From Ambrosia x helenae (lineage: Eukaryota > Streptophyta > Magnoliopsida > Asterales > Asteraceae), in NCBI GenBank assembly GCA_030844895.1, contig CM061224.1:26307992-26371991 (forward strand): a stretch of DNA of 64,000 nucleotides, read 5' to 3'. Of the stretch, positions 1 to 12,480 are shown piece after piece. The notes below the pieces were generated by a model. The model searched no databases. It saw only the letters and a list, made by a program, of their open reading frames with translations, and was not told the DNA's origin. How positions within the stretch are numbered: the first letter of the stretch is position 1; the number at the start of each line of letters is the position of its first letter. The position numbers were made by a program, and so were the translations under genes.

Positions 1-397
1 GAAGATTAGCCCTCTAGAATACATCCTTCATCTCTTACATCAACCTCTTGCATCAATTCTTCAACCTTAGGGACTTAGGGTTTGGTTTAAGGCTCAAGAA
101 CCCTTCCTCTTGGCTGAATTCGTATGCCCCCTTTGGGGTATCTATTGACCATTTCATTTTGACCAATATTTCACCAAAGGCCCCCTCAAGTTTACCACTA
201 ATGTTATTTTTATTAAAAACTAACTAATCAAGTTAGTTTTCTATATTATTTGTCCATTTATATAGCTAATAACATTAACTAGGTTATTTCTATATTGGAA
301 CATAACCCCCATTATTAATGTCTAAGTCTCGTTTTATTTATTTGCTAATCACGCCTAATGGCGTAGTTAGGCGAATGAATGGTTTTGGGGTGTTACA
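1..397 (+). mobile_element. LTR fragment, 3' end of a Ty3/gypsy-type LTR
   Basis: The stretch ends in GGGGTGTTACA (387-397), the same terminal form as the LTR ending at 2867. No primer-binding site follows and the 5' end lies outside the window. I read it as a truncated or solo LTR remnant. No coding sequence is visible. Confidence 0.4.
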
Positions 398-2035
398 TAA
401 ACTTGCATTGCATTTTTTTACAAATCAAATGTAAATCTGCATATTTTCATATAACGTATCCAATATATGTTTTCGGGAGGAATTTGCAACTAAATAATAT
501 ACCTTATAACACTTTTCAAACTCGACTTCTCGTAAACACATGAAAATGTGTACCTACGAAATCTTTTCAAGTGAACCTGTTTTGAACTTAAAACATTATG
601 CGGTTTCCAAAAAGTTATCCTCGTACCAGTAGACTATACGTTTGGTCTGCGCACTTTCATTTACAGTAAAATTCATTATTTTTTACACCATTCTATATAT
701 AGTTACGTTTGTACATTATCTTATTATTTTTGTATTATTCTTTTGTTGGTAGTTATTTTCACGCGTTATTCGCAACTATTTCGCACTAGTTATTCTTACA
801 ACACTAGTTTTGAGCATTAATTTAACTCGTTATCTTTCATTTTGTGCAAATTGTGCGATTTAATCGATTTACGTTATGCTATTCTTTCAATCGAAATTTT
901 GTGCTATACTTATATACTTACATGAACGCATATTTGGTATGCATGCTTTTTTTTTGTTGTGAGCAAAACCCTGTTATACTTTACATTATTTTGTTCGTCA
1001 TCATGGCCAACGAACATACTAATTGATAGCTTGTATGAGATCTAAGCCAGTTCCCATGTACGACTCGGTTCAGAGTATTCCTCTAACCCGAGGGGAACAG
1101 TTTAATCCTCAGAGTTTATCAATATGGTTGTTTAGAGCCCAATGACGTGAACAGAAAATTTACCGGTTAAGGGTGAACCCGAAAGGTGAAGAACCCCTAA
1201 TCGTGTCTTATACTTACACATTAATCCCGTTACGGTTAAAGGGTGAACCTGAAAGGGGAAGAACCTTTAACCGCATCTTATACTTGAGCAGTATCTACTA
1301 TTTAACACATTTTGGTTGTACGCATTGTTTCTTGTATTACTTATGTTAGTGTTATGGAAAAGCATAGCACCCTAGTGTAAGGTAAATCTATGATTACGGT
1401 CCGGAACGCAATCATGGGTTTACAGGTACATAAGGGTGGTGTGTAATTCTATTTAGGCTATTGGTAGACAATCAGTACGAGTCCAAAGTATCGGGAGTGT
1501 GGTGGGTTAGCTGCGGTACACCCTATATATAAGCATAAACGATACTGCGGGAGCGGACTAGGAGTCTGACCAAGAACCTACCCCTTACTACATCTTCAAT
1601 AGGTCGCTGACTAATAGCTAGCATTTTTGATAAAAGAACATTTTACATAAGCTCCAATTAGTTTTGTTGGAGCCTTCCTTGTTGACCACCTCTACAGAAA
1701 ACCTTAAACTTTGTATACTCTTACACTCTCTGTTAGTCGAAATCCTGTTGCATGTCCTTAATAAAGTTCGGTCAAAAACTTCTTTAAAGTAAGGGAAGCT
1801 ACTATAACACTGCGCTACCCTCACCAATTACATACTTTTCCCAAACCTTGCTCATTATAAACTCTTAATTCTCTAACCTTGGGTCAAACTTTAAGGATTT
1901 TCAAACTCTTATTTTGGGTATTAAACAACTACTTCAAACTTTGTCAAATCATGGCTGATGCATTTCTTAAAATCTAATTGCTTTTTTTTACAAATGTCTT
2001 TTGTTTCATGGAAACCTTCACTTGAAAGTAATTTC
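398..2035. other. Non-coding degenerate stretch, probably retroelement-derived
   Basis: No convincing gene. Short open frames here lack recognisable domains. The stretch lies between two LTR-like ends and carries a two-unit tandem repeat at 1161-1285. It may be decayed or non-coding interior of an LTR element. Confidence 0.4.
1161..1285 (+). repeat. Two-unit tandem repeat, about 55 bp each
   Basis: The units at 1161-1215 and 1230-1285 share the order GGTTAA-GGGTGAACC-GAAAGG-GAAGAACC-TTAACCG/CTAATCG-TCTTATACTT with a few substitutions. They are separated by about 14 bp. Confidence 0.75.
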
Positions 2036-2867
2036 GGGACGAAATTTTCTAAAGTAGGGGAGACTGTGACAACCTGCACCCTTCACTTTTCATAAATGTG
2101 CATAATTGGTTCCTCAACTATTTCAAAATTTTCATTTTTAACCCTCGTATTTTAATAGGACCAAAATTCACAATTTAATAAAACTTATAATTTTTATAAG
2201 TAAAAGTATGCACGTTTTATACTCACATCTATACCCGAGCACGTATGTTTCAGACCTTGATACTCAAAGCCCTTAATTTTCGGTCCTAAAACAACCTAGA
2301 AACAGAAGAAACAAGTCTATAACTTAAAATTGATTAAATTAGAAAAATTATTTTTTTAGCCCTCACGGTCCGCTAAGACAGTCTCAGTCAAAGTCCCAGT
2401 CAAAGTCAAAGTCTCAGTCAAAGTCCCAGTCAATGTCCTAGTCAAAGTCTTAGTCAAACAGTCAAAGTCCTAGTCAAATATTCAATTCATCATAAAACCT
2501 TACTTTATGGTGTTGACCAATTTTAAAGCCTAATTGAATCCAAAACTAGTATAAAAACCCACCTATGACCCATTACACTTTGCACCTCTAAATCGATTGT
2601 TTCAATTCGATTAAACTCTCCCTCATACCTTTCTTCTATAGTATATTACTTCTACATTTGAAGCTTTGATTATAAGCTCTTATAATTGGCGAATTGGAAG
2701 TTTGATATTTTTTTCCAATTCGGTTTCTTTTCTTCTAAATTGGACTAGTTTCGTTGTTGAATCTTTGGATTGCTCGCATTTTCACGCTCGCTTAGTCATC
2801 TAGTCATTTGGCGAAAGTGAGTATTTCCTATCCCCTTTTTGCTTTTATTCATTTTTGGGGTGTTACA
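2036..2867 (+). mobile_element. Ty3/gypsy 3' end: polypurine tract plus LTR
   Basis: A short end-of-pol-like motif (GGGACGAAATTTTC, 2036-2050) is followed by a purine tract (AAAGTAGGGGAGA). An LTR-like block then runs from TGTGACAACC (2065) to GGGGTGTTACA (2867), about 803 bp with TG...CA ends. This order is typical of the 3' end of Del/Tekay-type chromoviruses. The body of pol is missing upstream, so this is a truncated element. No matching 5' TSD could be assigned. Confidence 0.6.
2381..2479 (+). repeat. AGTCAAAGTC minisatellite inside the LTR
   Basis: About eight variants of AGTC(A/T)AAGTCYYAGTCAAAG are arranged in tandem. This is an internal expansion of the LTR. Confidence 0.8.
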
Positions 2868-4617
2868 TGTACACTTATACAAATTACAAATACAAGTTCA
2901 CATTTTTACAATACAATTCTAGTACTATGTGCATTTGCTTACAAACGTGCTTTATGCTTAGACATTACATGTAGAATACATTTATACTTAGTGAAATCAT
3001 TAGCCATGTACAAGCCGACCTTAACATTGGATAGCGCTATTGGATTGACAACCCGCCTAGGTTGATTCTCCCCCTTTTTCATCGAAGAATCCGTGGTCAT
3101 TGTTAAGTTATTATCCATTTATTGGATAAGTACACCGTCGTTCATTTAGTACATTATACAGTCACAGGATTGATTTCGCTCATTTGTATGTTACATCGTT
3201 TACATAATTGCACTGTAGCTTTGCACTTGAATTGTATAACATTTTCCAACTTACTATATGTATTAAATCTAGGAATGCTCACCAACATTTCATATGTTGA
3301 CAAAACTTATTTTGTACATGTTTCAGGTGCAGTTTGATCTTAGTACTATAGCATTGGACTTTAGTGCTTGCTTTTAATAAGTTATTTCAAATTTCATGTT
3401 TCATTCAGACTTTTGTATTTTTTTTTCCATCTCATCTATGTAAGACAATTTAAATTATTCAATAATATATGTACATTTTAGTACCATGTGCTTTTGAACA
3501 ATCGTCACTACGTGACACCTCGATGATTCCGCCATCGGTTGGGGTGTTACACCAATGGTGCACTTGGTTTGGAATGCAAGTTTGGAATTTCGGATGATTT
3601 GGAATTACACCATTGTGGGTGCTCTTATTGATAGAAATAAACAATGATTTCATAATCATGGTCGTTATTGGTTCACTAGTCGTCGGTTTTAGAAACTGTT
3701 AACTCGTTATCAGTTCATTGGTCGTCAGTTTGAGAAACATATGACGTTATAAATAATTTATATTGAAAGTGTATATGTAAGTTAAAACAATAAATTCAAG
3801 TACTTTATGTTTTAGTATGAGTTTACAATATAAACATAATATTAAGATTAAAATAAACAAAAGTTAAAACAATAAATTCATCCCCCTCTTTCCCGCCCCA
3901 CCACTCCTGATAGTCTAAAGACATGTCTTTTTTTAGTGAGTTTTAACTTGTTTGATATATTACAAAACCACACCGGTTGCATATGTTGTTTTCAATACGA
4001 TCCGGTTTTAAAAAGAATGGGAATTACAAAAGGTCCTATTTATTTACCATTCAATAATATGCATTGTTAATCATTACGAACACAAAGTTAACTACCTCAA
4101 ATGGAAAACAAACATAAAGTGTGATTTTCTCCTTTGCAATATCGCATCTATATCCTTAAAAATAATTTTATATTTTGCCGATTAACCATTAAAAAGATTA
4201 TCAAGATTTGCTTCTTGTTTCCTTTTTATTGGAAACTACAGTCTAAAATACCAAATAATTTTCTATTGCCCAAAGACATACATTAGTACAAATCACCGGC
4301 CTTATCAACAACCAATTTCATCGACCAACCATTGAAGTTTTCAACAAACAATGAGTTTAACTCGTAGTTACAAGTTTGTCTTACACAAATATTCATTGTA
4401 ACATTTTTTTTAAAATATAACCATTTAACCACATCCGAACTATTACAAGCATACCTATTAATCTTAACTTTGTAAACACATGTCATCCGTCATCCACTTG
4501 AGTAAAAATGTTTACGGCTTGAACTAATTTTCACGGTTCTGTTTGCGATTTAAGGTACGGAACTTGTTGGGTAAACCGAACCTACAAATATATTAATAGT
4601 TATTTAATCTATATATA
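2868..4617. other. Intergenic, no gene seen
   Basis: AT-rich sequence with only short domain-free open frames. A possible small Harbinger-like end (caccattgtgggtgctc followed by TTA) lies at 3611-3632 without a secure partner. Confidence 0.5.
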
Positions 4618-4760
4618 CAACAACAACCATACCTAGTAGATCCTACAAATGGCATAGCTATTTGTAGGGTCTGGGGAGGGTGGGATGTAGGCAAACCTTA
4701 CCTCTAGCAAAAAGGACAGAGAGGCTGTTTCCAGGAAAACCATCGACTCAAAACAAACAA
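4618..4760 (-). mobile_element. RTE/SINE-type short retroelement 3' tail
   Basis: Read on the minus strand, the block contains the conserved order GAGGCTGTTTCC/CTGGAAACAG, GGTAAGGTTTGCCTACAT, CCTCCCCAGACC and a terminal GTTGTTGTTGT tail. This matches my memory of a very common plant short interspersed family with a TTG-repeat tail. The class (RTE LINE tail versus SINE) is not settled by sequence alone. Confidence 0.55.
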
Positions 4761-4941
4761 TAAGAAACAAACTAGATTAGGAATACAACGGCATAGTAAC
4801 ATTTAATTTATATATTTGTGGTTAAATATAAAAGTAGAATATTTGTGGTTAAATATAAAAGTAAAATACTTTTTTCCCCATATATGAATCTGACAATTAT
4901 AATACACACAAATAGTGTTAATTAAAATTACATATAAATAA

Positions 4942-5986
4942 CTAGCTGATTACCCTGGGAGGGTCCCGGGATTGAAAAATCTAATTTTACGTGATAACCT
5001 ATTGCAAATGGCTCAAGTTAACTAACCACAAAATCTCTCAATCATTGCATGTTCATAGTATTTTAATCGGTAATAACTCATATTTCCTAATCTAAAACCT
5101 AATCAGTAATCATCTAAAGAATCACTTATGTAAGCTGCAACTATTCAAAAACTCATCACATCTCACTAATTTCTCACATTCTAATAGCTCTTATAATTCC
5201 TAACCTAATCAACTAAACAAACACTTAAGTTGAAAGTTGTAACCATTGCATCTCATTATGTCACGTGGCATAATCAAGAGATAGTTGAGGCCACCATTGA
5301 ACGTCACGTCAACAACTATCAATTCTTCCCGGGAACGTCCCGGGGTTGGAAAATATAACTATTCTAATAATACTAATACTAATAGTAATAATTATTACTC
5401 TTGTAATTAAATAAATAAAAAAATAACCTTGCTATAAGCTGACACCATGTGTTGCAGTGTTGCGCGATTCTTTCTCCTAGCTTCTCCTGATGAAGTATAC
5501 CTAGTAAAATTCCAATGATAACATGGCGATTGGGCTGATTTTCAACATCGTAGATAAGAAACTGGTTTAAAAGAAAAAAACATGATTAATAAATAACATG
5601 AACACTTTGTGTGTTTATTTTCCTGTATGAACAAAACCCCACAAAAAAATAGTTGATTTTTTCTCTGTTTTTTATATAGCACTATGGTACTCGTTGGAAA
5701 GATAATAAAACGCTCGTTAATTTGGTGTAATTTTTTTCTTTAAAAAATCTCGTATATAAAAGATATAAACGTTTAAAAATTATGGGAGGAAATATGAGAG
5801 AGAAAATTTTAAATTTATTTTTAAATTCTTTTTTTCTAAAATAACTCAATTTAATTAAAAAGAGAAATAATTCAAAAACACAAAAAACTCTCAATTATGA
5901 TGCCACGTGACACTCTCAAGAGAAGGTTGAGGCCTCCATTGCATGTCATGTCAGCATATACATTTTCTTTTATATATTTTAATAGA
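4942..5986 (-). mobile_element. Non-autonomous Helitron, CCCGGG-hairpin family, unit 1
   Basis: The 3' terminus on the minus strand is CTAG (4942-4945) preceded by a hairpin built from CCCTGGG/CCCGGG (4953-4970). The 5' terminus is TCTATTAAAATATAT starting at 5986. It abuts, with no spacer, the CTAG of the next unit at 5987. A second hairpin relic (CCCGGGAACGTCCCGGG, about 5330-5346) sits inside without CTAG. The 5' domain (about 5560-5960) is repeated at about 7020-7400. No coding content. Confidence 0.7.
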
Positions 5987-6383
5987 CTAGCTTATACCCC
6001 GGAGCGTCCCGGGTTGAGAAATCTAAGTAAAGTGAATAAAATTGGAAGTATCTAAACTATAAAAATGGCATCTATGTATCAACTTACATTAGATACTTTA
6101 AAAAAAAATATACCAAAAGATCCATTTCACCTTACAACATCAACACCTAAAACAGAATATTAAGATCCCAAGCACTTCAAGTGGACAAAGATTGTTTAGC
6201 ACCAATACATTCAGTCAAAGGTCTTTAACTGCATACAATAAGATTTGAGCTATTTCAGAATATGGTAGAAAAAGGAAACATAACAATTATCTGTTGGAGA
6301 GCGTCCCGGGTTGAAATATCTAATATGACATAATAAAATATCTAATATGACAACATAATTAATGACTTGCCAATATATGATTT

Positions 6384-6602
6384 TTTTTGAAGGTTTAGTT
6401 CAGTGGAAATCCTTATATAACCCTAACCTAGCGATCTCAAGTTCGAATCCCTACCCACACACTGGTGTCCTCCTTGCCTAAGCTCAAACCATCACGGGGA
6501 ATTTTTTTGTGGTGTGCATGAATCGAACTTGTGACCTACCCCCAGGATGGGAACCCCTAAGGGAAAACTCACCCTACCTCAAACCAGCTGGGCTGGAGAT
6601 CA
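6384..6602 (-). mobile_element. tRNA-derived SINE with 16-bp TSD
   Basis: Flanked by perfect direct repeats TGCCAATATATGATTT at 6368-6383 and 6603-6618. On the minus strand it starts ATCTCCAGCCCAGCTGG, with box-A-like CAGCTGGTTTGAGG and box-B-like AAGTTCGATTC, and ends in an A tract (T run at 6381-6388 on the plus strand). It is a pol III-type SINE, not a functional tRNA gene. Confidence 0.85.
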
Positions 6603-6614
6603 TGCCAATATATG

Positions 6615-6616
<2 letters not shown>

Positions 6617-6660
<44 letters not shown>

Positions 6661-6662
6661 TT
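6617..6662 (+). repeat. (ATT)n microsatellite
   Basis: About 15 ATT units immediately follow the right TSD of the SINE. Confidence 0.95.
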
Positions 6663-7419
6663 AAACAAATCTCTGTCATAAGTTATCATATTCTAATATA
6701 AAAAAGGGTAATTGAGTCGGGTATCACCTAATCCCAGGCCCGACCCAAACCCACAATTTTTTTTTTAAACTAATATATCCCGGGAGCGTCCCGGGTTGAG
6801 AAATCTAATTTGAAATATCAATTTTACACCTGAAATAGACTGATGCGTTTTACAGTTACATGCAGGAAAGCTCCGGGTAGCACTTAACCTAAAACAATTA
6901 ACAATGTATCTTCAATGTTAGTGCATAACCTTAAACACTGTATAACTTTAATATTAAAACCTAACCTAAAACAATGTACAACTCCAATACTAACACATGT
7001 TGTAAATAAAAATCATATTTACTGGTTTGAACATAATGATTAATGAATAACCTGAACACTTTGTGTTTTTTTTCCTGTATGAACAAAACCACACAAAAAA
7101 ATAGTCGTTTTTTTCTCCGTTTTTTATATAGCACTATGGTACCCGTTGGAAAGATAATAAAACGCTCGTTAATTTGGTTTAATTTTTTTCTTTAAAAAAT
7201 CTCGTATATAAAAGATATTAACGTTTAAAAGTTATGAGAGAAAACAGTAGAGATAAAAATCTAATTTTGTTTTTAAATTTTAAATTATTATTTTCTTAAA
7301 ATAAAGCCCTTGCCACATGAGATGACACATGGCACACTCAATGAAGATAATACCCTCTTTGAGTGTCATGTCATTAAAATGGCTTTGGTTTATTATATGT
7401 ATAGATTAGTCTAACCGAT

Positions 7420-8757
7420 GGGTTATGATCAAATACACAAGACACTTTTTCTAGGAAGGGTGAGAAGGATTGTGATCCATTGATCATATATTTGAAGGGT
7501 TGAGATTAGTTTGTTTGAAAAAAAATAAATAATAAATTAGAGAAAGGGCATAAAAGGAAAACCACATTTGTTGACTTTCTCTCTCCACATGCAATGCACA
7601 TGTCAATTCCCCATCATTTTAAAACGTCTATAACTTTTTCATACGACTTTTTTTTTTCAAAAAAAATTTCACCATATTAACGAGCATTTTTTTATCTTTA
7701 ATATGAGTACCACATTGCTACATTAAAACTGAAAAAAAAATTCGTGCTAAATGGGTTTTTTTTTCTCCGTTGTGTCTTCTGCACGTTCATTGTGTTATAG
7801 TATGCATGTGTGCTTTATAAATATGTTATTTGTGTTTTTTTAGTCTACACATGATTTAACTTTGTCCATTGTGTTTTTAGTATCCTTTTAATTGTGTTTT
7901 ACGCAAATGAGTTTTGTATTTAGGCGTACATTGTGTTTATTATGTTGTTCATTGTGTTTAAGTCTATTATTCATTGTGTTTTAATATTCTCTTCATTGTG
8001 TCTTTTATATGTCGTCAATTGTGTTTTATTAGACTGTTCATTGTGTTTTATACCATATTGTTCATTGCATATTTAATTGGTACTCATTGTGTTTTACGTT
8101 GTCTCCATTGTGTCTTACGCAACTGGGTTTTCAACTTTTTTCCCAAAAGTATTCATTGTGTTTTAATCTTATGTTCATTGTGTCTTTATTATGTCGTCCA
8201 TTGTGTTTTACACAATTGGGTTTTTAACTTTTTTTTTTCAAAAGTATTCATTGTATTTTAGTCTTTTGTTCATTGTGTCTTTCGTATGTCATCCATTGTG
8301 TCTTACGTAACTGGGTTTTCAACTTTTTTTTTCAAATGTATTCATTGTGTTTTAGTCTTCTATTCATTGTGTCTTTAGTATGTCGTCCGTTGTGTTTTAC
8401 TAGACTCTTGATTATGTTTTATACTCTATATTTAATTGGTGTTCATTGTGTTTTACATTCCATTGTGTCTTATGCAAGTGGGTTTTGATTTTTTTTTTCA
8501 AAAGTATAGCAATATGGTACTCATATTAAAGATAAAACGACGCTCAATTTTATGGTATATATTTTTTTTAAAAACGGATGACGTATAAAAAAGTTACGGG
8601 CATTTAAAAATGAAGGTGGAAATGGCATGTGACTTGCATGTGCATATGTTTTTGACAAAATTACCCCTCCCACTTGTTAATCCTTTGGACACATGTCATT
8701 TTCTAGTGGCTTCTCACCCTTCTCATTTTTTGCAGCCTTTGTAGAATAACCCAACCC
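7420..8757. mobile_element. Non-autonomous Mutator-like element, 9-bp TSD
   Basis: Perfect 9-bp direct repeats CTAACCGAT flank it at 7411-7419 and 8758-8766. The ends are inverted repeats: left GGGTTATGATC...GAAGGGTGAGAAGG; right, read inward, GGGTTGGGTTATTCTAC...GAAGGGTGAGAAG. A second inverted block lies further in (about 7620-7730 against 8510-8600, around ATATGAGTACCA/TGGTACTCATAT). The core is a CATTGTGTTTTA-type minisatellite. There is no transposase. The 9-bp TSD fits the Mutator superfamily. Confidence 0.85.
7790..8500 (+). repeat. TTCATTGTGTTTTA minisatellite in the core of the MULE
   Basis: Dozens of degenerate copies of TTCATTGTGT(T/C)TT(A/T) are mixed with longer periods such as TATGTCGTCCATTGTGTTTTAC and GGGTTTT-AACTTTTTTT. 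The open frames across it are produced by this periodicity. Confidence 0.85.
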
Positions 8758-8766
8758 CTAACCGAT

Positions 8767-9287
8767 TTTGTGCTCTTAAATCTTTTCCTACACTATATTT
8801 AAGCAAGACTCTCGGTCTTTTTTTTCTTCTAAACTTTCGAAGATCTTAAACCTACCAGATTGTTCCGTCAAAATCAACTTAGCCAGATTTCAAGTCCCAA
8901 TCGATTATATGAACAAAAGAAAACTAAGAATTAAAACCAAAATTTGCTCTCCAATTATTATAACTAAGAAAATAACTCAGAACTTAATTACATCTCATAA
9001 AACCACACCATAACTTGATGGGTTTACATACAGCTATAACTCAACTCGCCCATGTGCTTGGGTCGGAAATTAGCCCATTACCTCCAACAAGATCGTGGTC
9101 ATCATTAAATACACAAAACGTCGTAACATATCATGGCGTACAATTAAAAAGTTTTTTTTCCACAACATAGCAAGAGCGGTATCACAACACAAAATACTTT
9201 TATTTTTATTTTATGTAATTTGTTTGATTCATAACTTACTACTTTTATAAAACAAAAAAAAGTAAGTGCTTTGAGGGAAAAAAATAT
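8767..9287. other. Intergenic, nothing recognised
   Basis: AT-rich, no gene, no clear repeat. Confidence 0.5.
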
Positions 9288-9292
9288 AGATA

Positions 9293-9487
9293 TGTTATAA
9301 ATATATATTATTATGGTTATCAATGCCTAATATAGATTAGCTTCTTCTTCAAGTTTTCTTCTCCTATATATAGAGCCTTTTGTATCTCATTATAAACACA
9401 CCGATCAATAATATAAACATTTTTCTCCCTCATACATCTATTTCTTATATAGTTGTATTGTTTAGCTATTAGGCTTGTTTTACAACA
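9293..9487 (+). repeat. Copia 5' LTR
   Basis: 195 bp. Contains a TATA-like CTATATATAGAG (9362-9374) and a plausible polyadenylation region. Identical to the 3' LTR except for one A/G difference near position 9311. Confidence 0.92.
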
Positions 9488-12246
9488 CGTTATCAGCATG
9501 AAAGTGCTCTCACCAAAACCCTACCTTCCTTTGAAGAAACGCTGGTGAGCCGAAACCTGAGATCTAATCGGAAAGCTTCCGAAATCCATGACAAACTTAA
9601 TGTTAAACAAGGTAAACGATCGAGATTTTCCAGGTATTTTGAAAATCCTTTTGATATATTTTGTAACTCACTCACGGACTTGTGATTGCATGATGATTGA
9701 ATACATGGGTTTTCCTTGGTGGTGAATTATGATTTGTCATCGTATACCCACTAATTTATTTTGTTAATTATTGTTAAAATAATCACGTAAATATTTTGGC
9801 AAATATACATAATTAGATTTAGTGTTTTCATATTGATCTAAGAACGATTATTTAATTATTTAAAGGCAAATATACATAATTAGATGTTAGGGTTTTTATT
9901 TTAAAGACAAATAAATTTGAGACAATGTAGGTTTTAATTAAGTGATCGAGGTAGACAACTGAATGCAAATTATTGTGATGACTTGGTTATTTTTTAGGTA
10001 GTGATGCATCCACTCTAAATATTAGATTTTAAAAGATGAAATCTATTCCATATTAGTCGTCAGGCTAATTGATTTGTTCTTAGTTTTCATCTTGTTTTTT
10101 TTCTTTAGTTTCGTTTTAAGGATCAATGCTATTTCAGTCCATTACAATGCCATAACCACAAACAATGTGAACCACCGACTTGAATGTTAATTTCGTTAAA
10201 AGTGATTAAGTTTGTCAAATGGTCAAATAAGTCATTGTAGCTATAAATAATATTGAGAAAACTCTTAATATAACCTGTAAATGTTTGTCATCATTAATTT
10301 CGGTAGGTCAGTATCAACTTTGATTATGTCTTTAAATGGGTCATCTACGTGTGTTCTGGTTTTATTCACTACACAAGAAAGTGTTTCCGATCCAGGATTC
10401 GGTTATTTTCAGTCGGATAATATGTAATCCGTTTGTGTTCTTCTTTGGTGGTCTATATAAATGTGTATGCTACGTGTATTTGACTTGCGATGAACTGATC
10501 ATTGATGGATATTGAAGTTATTTGGATGTGTGAATTATTGTAATCATATATACATTACCAAATTAATATATTGTAGCATGATGGTGTTAGTGTATTCACG
10601 GAATAGTTATATAACCAAAAATAGTATTAGCGCAATTGGTTTAAACAAAGAGTATTGGAAATATATTTTAGTAGAATTGAGAAAAAAAAACTTTTCGTTA
10701 TGGCTCAAGTAAGAACAACGGTATGAAAAGAAGTCATTAGTTAATGTTGAATGATGTGTGATGGTTTTTATTAGAAGATCATCACTATTGGGATTTTCTT
10801 AAGGAAATTATTAAAGGAAACTATAATACGTATAACTTGTTTTATCGGATGGTTTGTAATCATGTTGGAAATTGCAAAATATTTGTCTTGATATATGTGA
10901 GTGTTATCATATACTTGTTAAAATAATATGAATTGCATAAGTTGGTTATATCTTGATAAACTAATACATAAATTATATGTTTTTCTTATAAATGATGAAA
11001 ACACTTTATTTCACAAATATTGTACCATAACTTCTTTTATTTGGTAACATGTGATAACATCATGTATTGGATTATGTATACAGTTGACTATCTTGTATTT
11101 TATATGCTACCTTTTACTTAGCATTAAACAGAACAAATAAAACAAAGTTATGGTTTATTATCACTCTCATGAAAGATTTACATTTGACATCCAAAGTGTC
11201 ATACACATTGAATCTCATTACCATGTTATTAAAGGCCATAAGATGTTGGGCCGATAATATTATATGACTTGGACATATAATTACTTCTTTATGGTTGTTA
11301 TGTGAAGAAAAGTTTATATATGACGGAAATTGGATAAAACAAATTTTGTTTGTTTGTCAAACCTCAAATATGCTCCTGAAGTAGCAATGTCATTAAAATT
11401 GGGTGAAAGGTTTGAAGTGACTTTATATCCGTCCAAAAAGGAATGAATATCCATGAATGTTTTCAGATTCTATCTCTCCCTGAAGTGAATGTGATGAAAA
11501 ATGATCGGTATAAAGGTTAATGATCATGTACATAACTAAGGAAGATTATAATAATAGCCAAGTTAAATAATGAGATTGATTATCAAAAATGCAATAATGA
11601 TCATGTTACTAATGAGATTGACCACCACATGTGGCAAATAAATGGAGTGATTATATAACATGGTGGTTTGAACATTGAAGTTACAATACATTCTTTCATA
11701 TCATATGTTTTGTATTACATACGTGCAAGCAATGCATATTCGATCATAAACTAGAAGTTTAGTTTATGGATCATAATTATTTAATTAGTTGGCATGACCG
11801 GTAAGACCACACCGAGTCGATGATGTGAACATAATGAAGAACTTAAAGAATCTTCAATCTGGTACATAGCATGTAATGTTTGCTCTTAAGCGAAATTATA
11901 TATTTTCCATATAAAGTGGGGTGAGTATCACTATATGTTTTGGAATTGATTAAAGGATACGCATATCCTAACATGATACCATTTAGTATTTAAAATCGAT
12001 GCATCGTCTAAATGGTTATCAAGTTTGCAACCTGAAGTTTGCTTGATTTATGGCTTAGCTAATAAGATAGCAAGCATATTATTCTAGATTGGCATATTTA
12101 ATCAATTCCCAAGATAATAATGATCATTGGAATAAGTGTTGAACTTCATATGGCTTATGTTCATACACATATTGCTTTCATTGAGATGATCACTAAAACG
12201 TCTGCTATTGATTGCAATGTCAATGATCATGAAAGCAAAAGTTCAT

Positions 12247-12480
12247 GTTTAAATTTGATTTTACATGCAGTAACATTTACTCACAACAAGCCAATACATG
12301 GTAATAGTTTCTCCCCATTATAGTTGGTTTTTGGTCAGGAACCAAATATTGCCCATCTAATATTTTTTGTTGTGCGACATATATTGAAATTGATCCACCA
12401 TGACGCACAAAGATGGGACCTCAAAAGGTGGTTGGGAATATACGATGATGAATAGAGCCTTTAATGAGGTATTTATTTAT
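12247..12480 (+). pseudogene. Copia pol remnant, C-terminal integrase region
   Basis: Conceptual translation gives LHAVTFTHNKPIHGN, then SPL-stop-LVFGQEPNIAHL, then ...QRWDLKRWLGIYDDE across frames. In the family these lie just after the integrase catalytic core, before the reverse transcriptase. The stretch is interrupted by stops and lacks segments expected between the motifs, so it is non-functional. Confidence 0.7.

Larger units (their letters stand above)
5987..7405 (-). mobile_element. Non-autonomous Helitron, CCCGGG-hairpin family, unit 2 (composite)
   Basis: The 3' terminus is CTAG at 5987-5990 with a CCCCGGAGCGTCCCGGG hairpin. The 5' terminus is TCTATACATATAATAAACC starting at 7405. 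Two further hairpin relics followed by the same TTGAGAAATCTAA-like tail (about 6300 and 6778) suggest that two or three units have merged. A SINE is inserted at 6384-6602. The last 400 bp parallel those of unit 1. No Rep/helicase coding sequence is present, so it is non-autonomous. Confidence 0.65.

Noticed and set aside
3540..3632. 93-bp MITE between ggtgttacaccaatggtg and caccattgtgggtgctc
   Set aside because: The inverted ends are short and no TSD could be fixed.
7974..8488. Open frames of 95 and 71 codons with repeated CVLH/FIVS peptides
   Set aside because: They are by-products of the minisatellite in the MULE and have no start context or domain.
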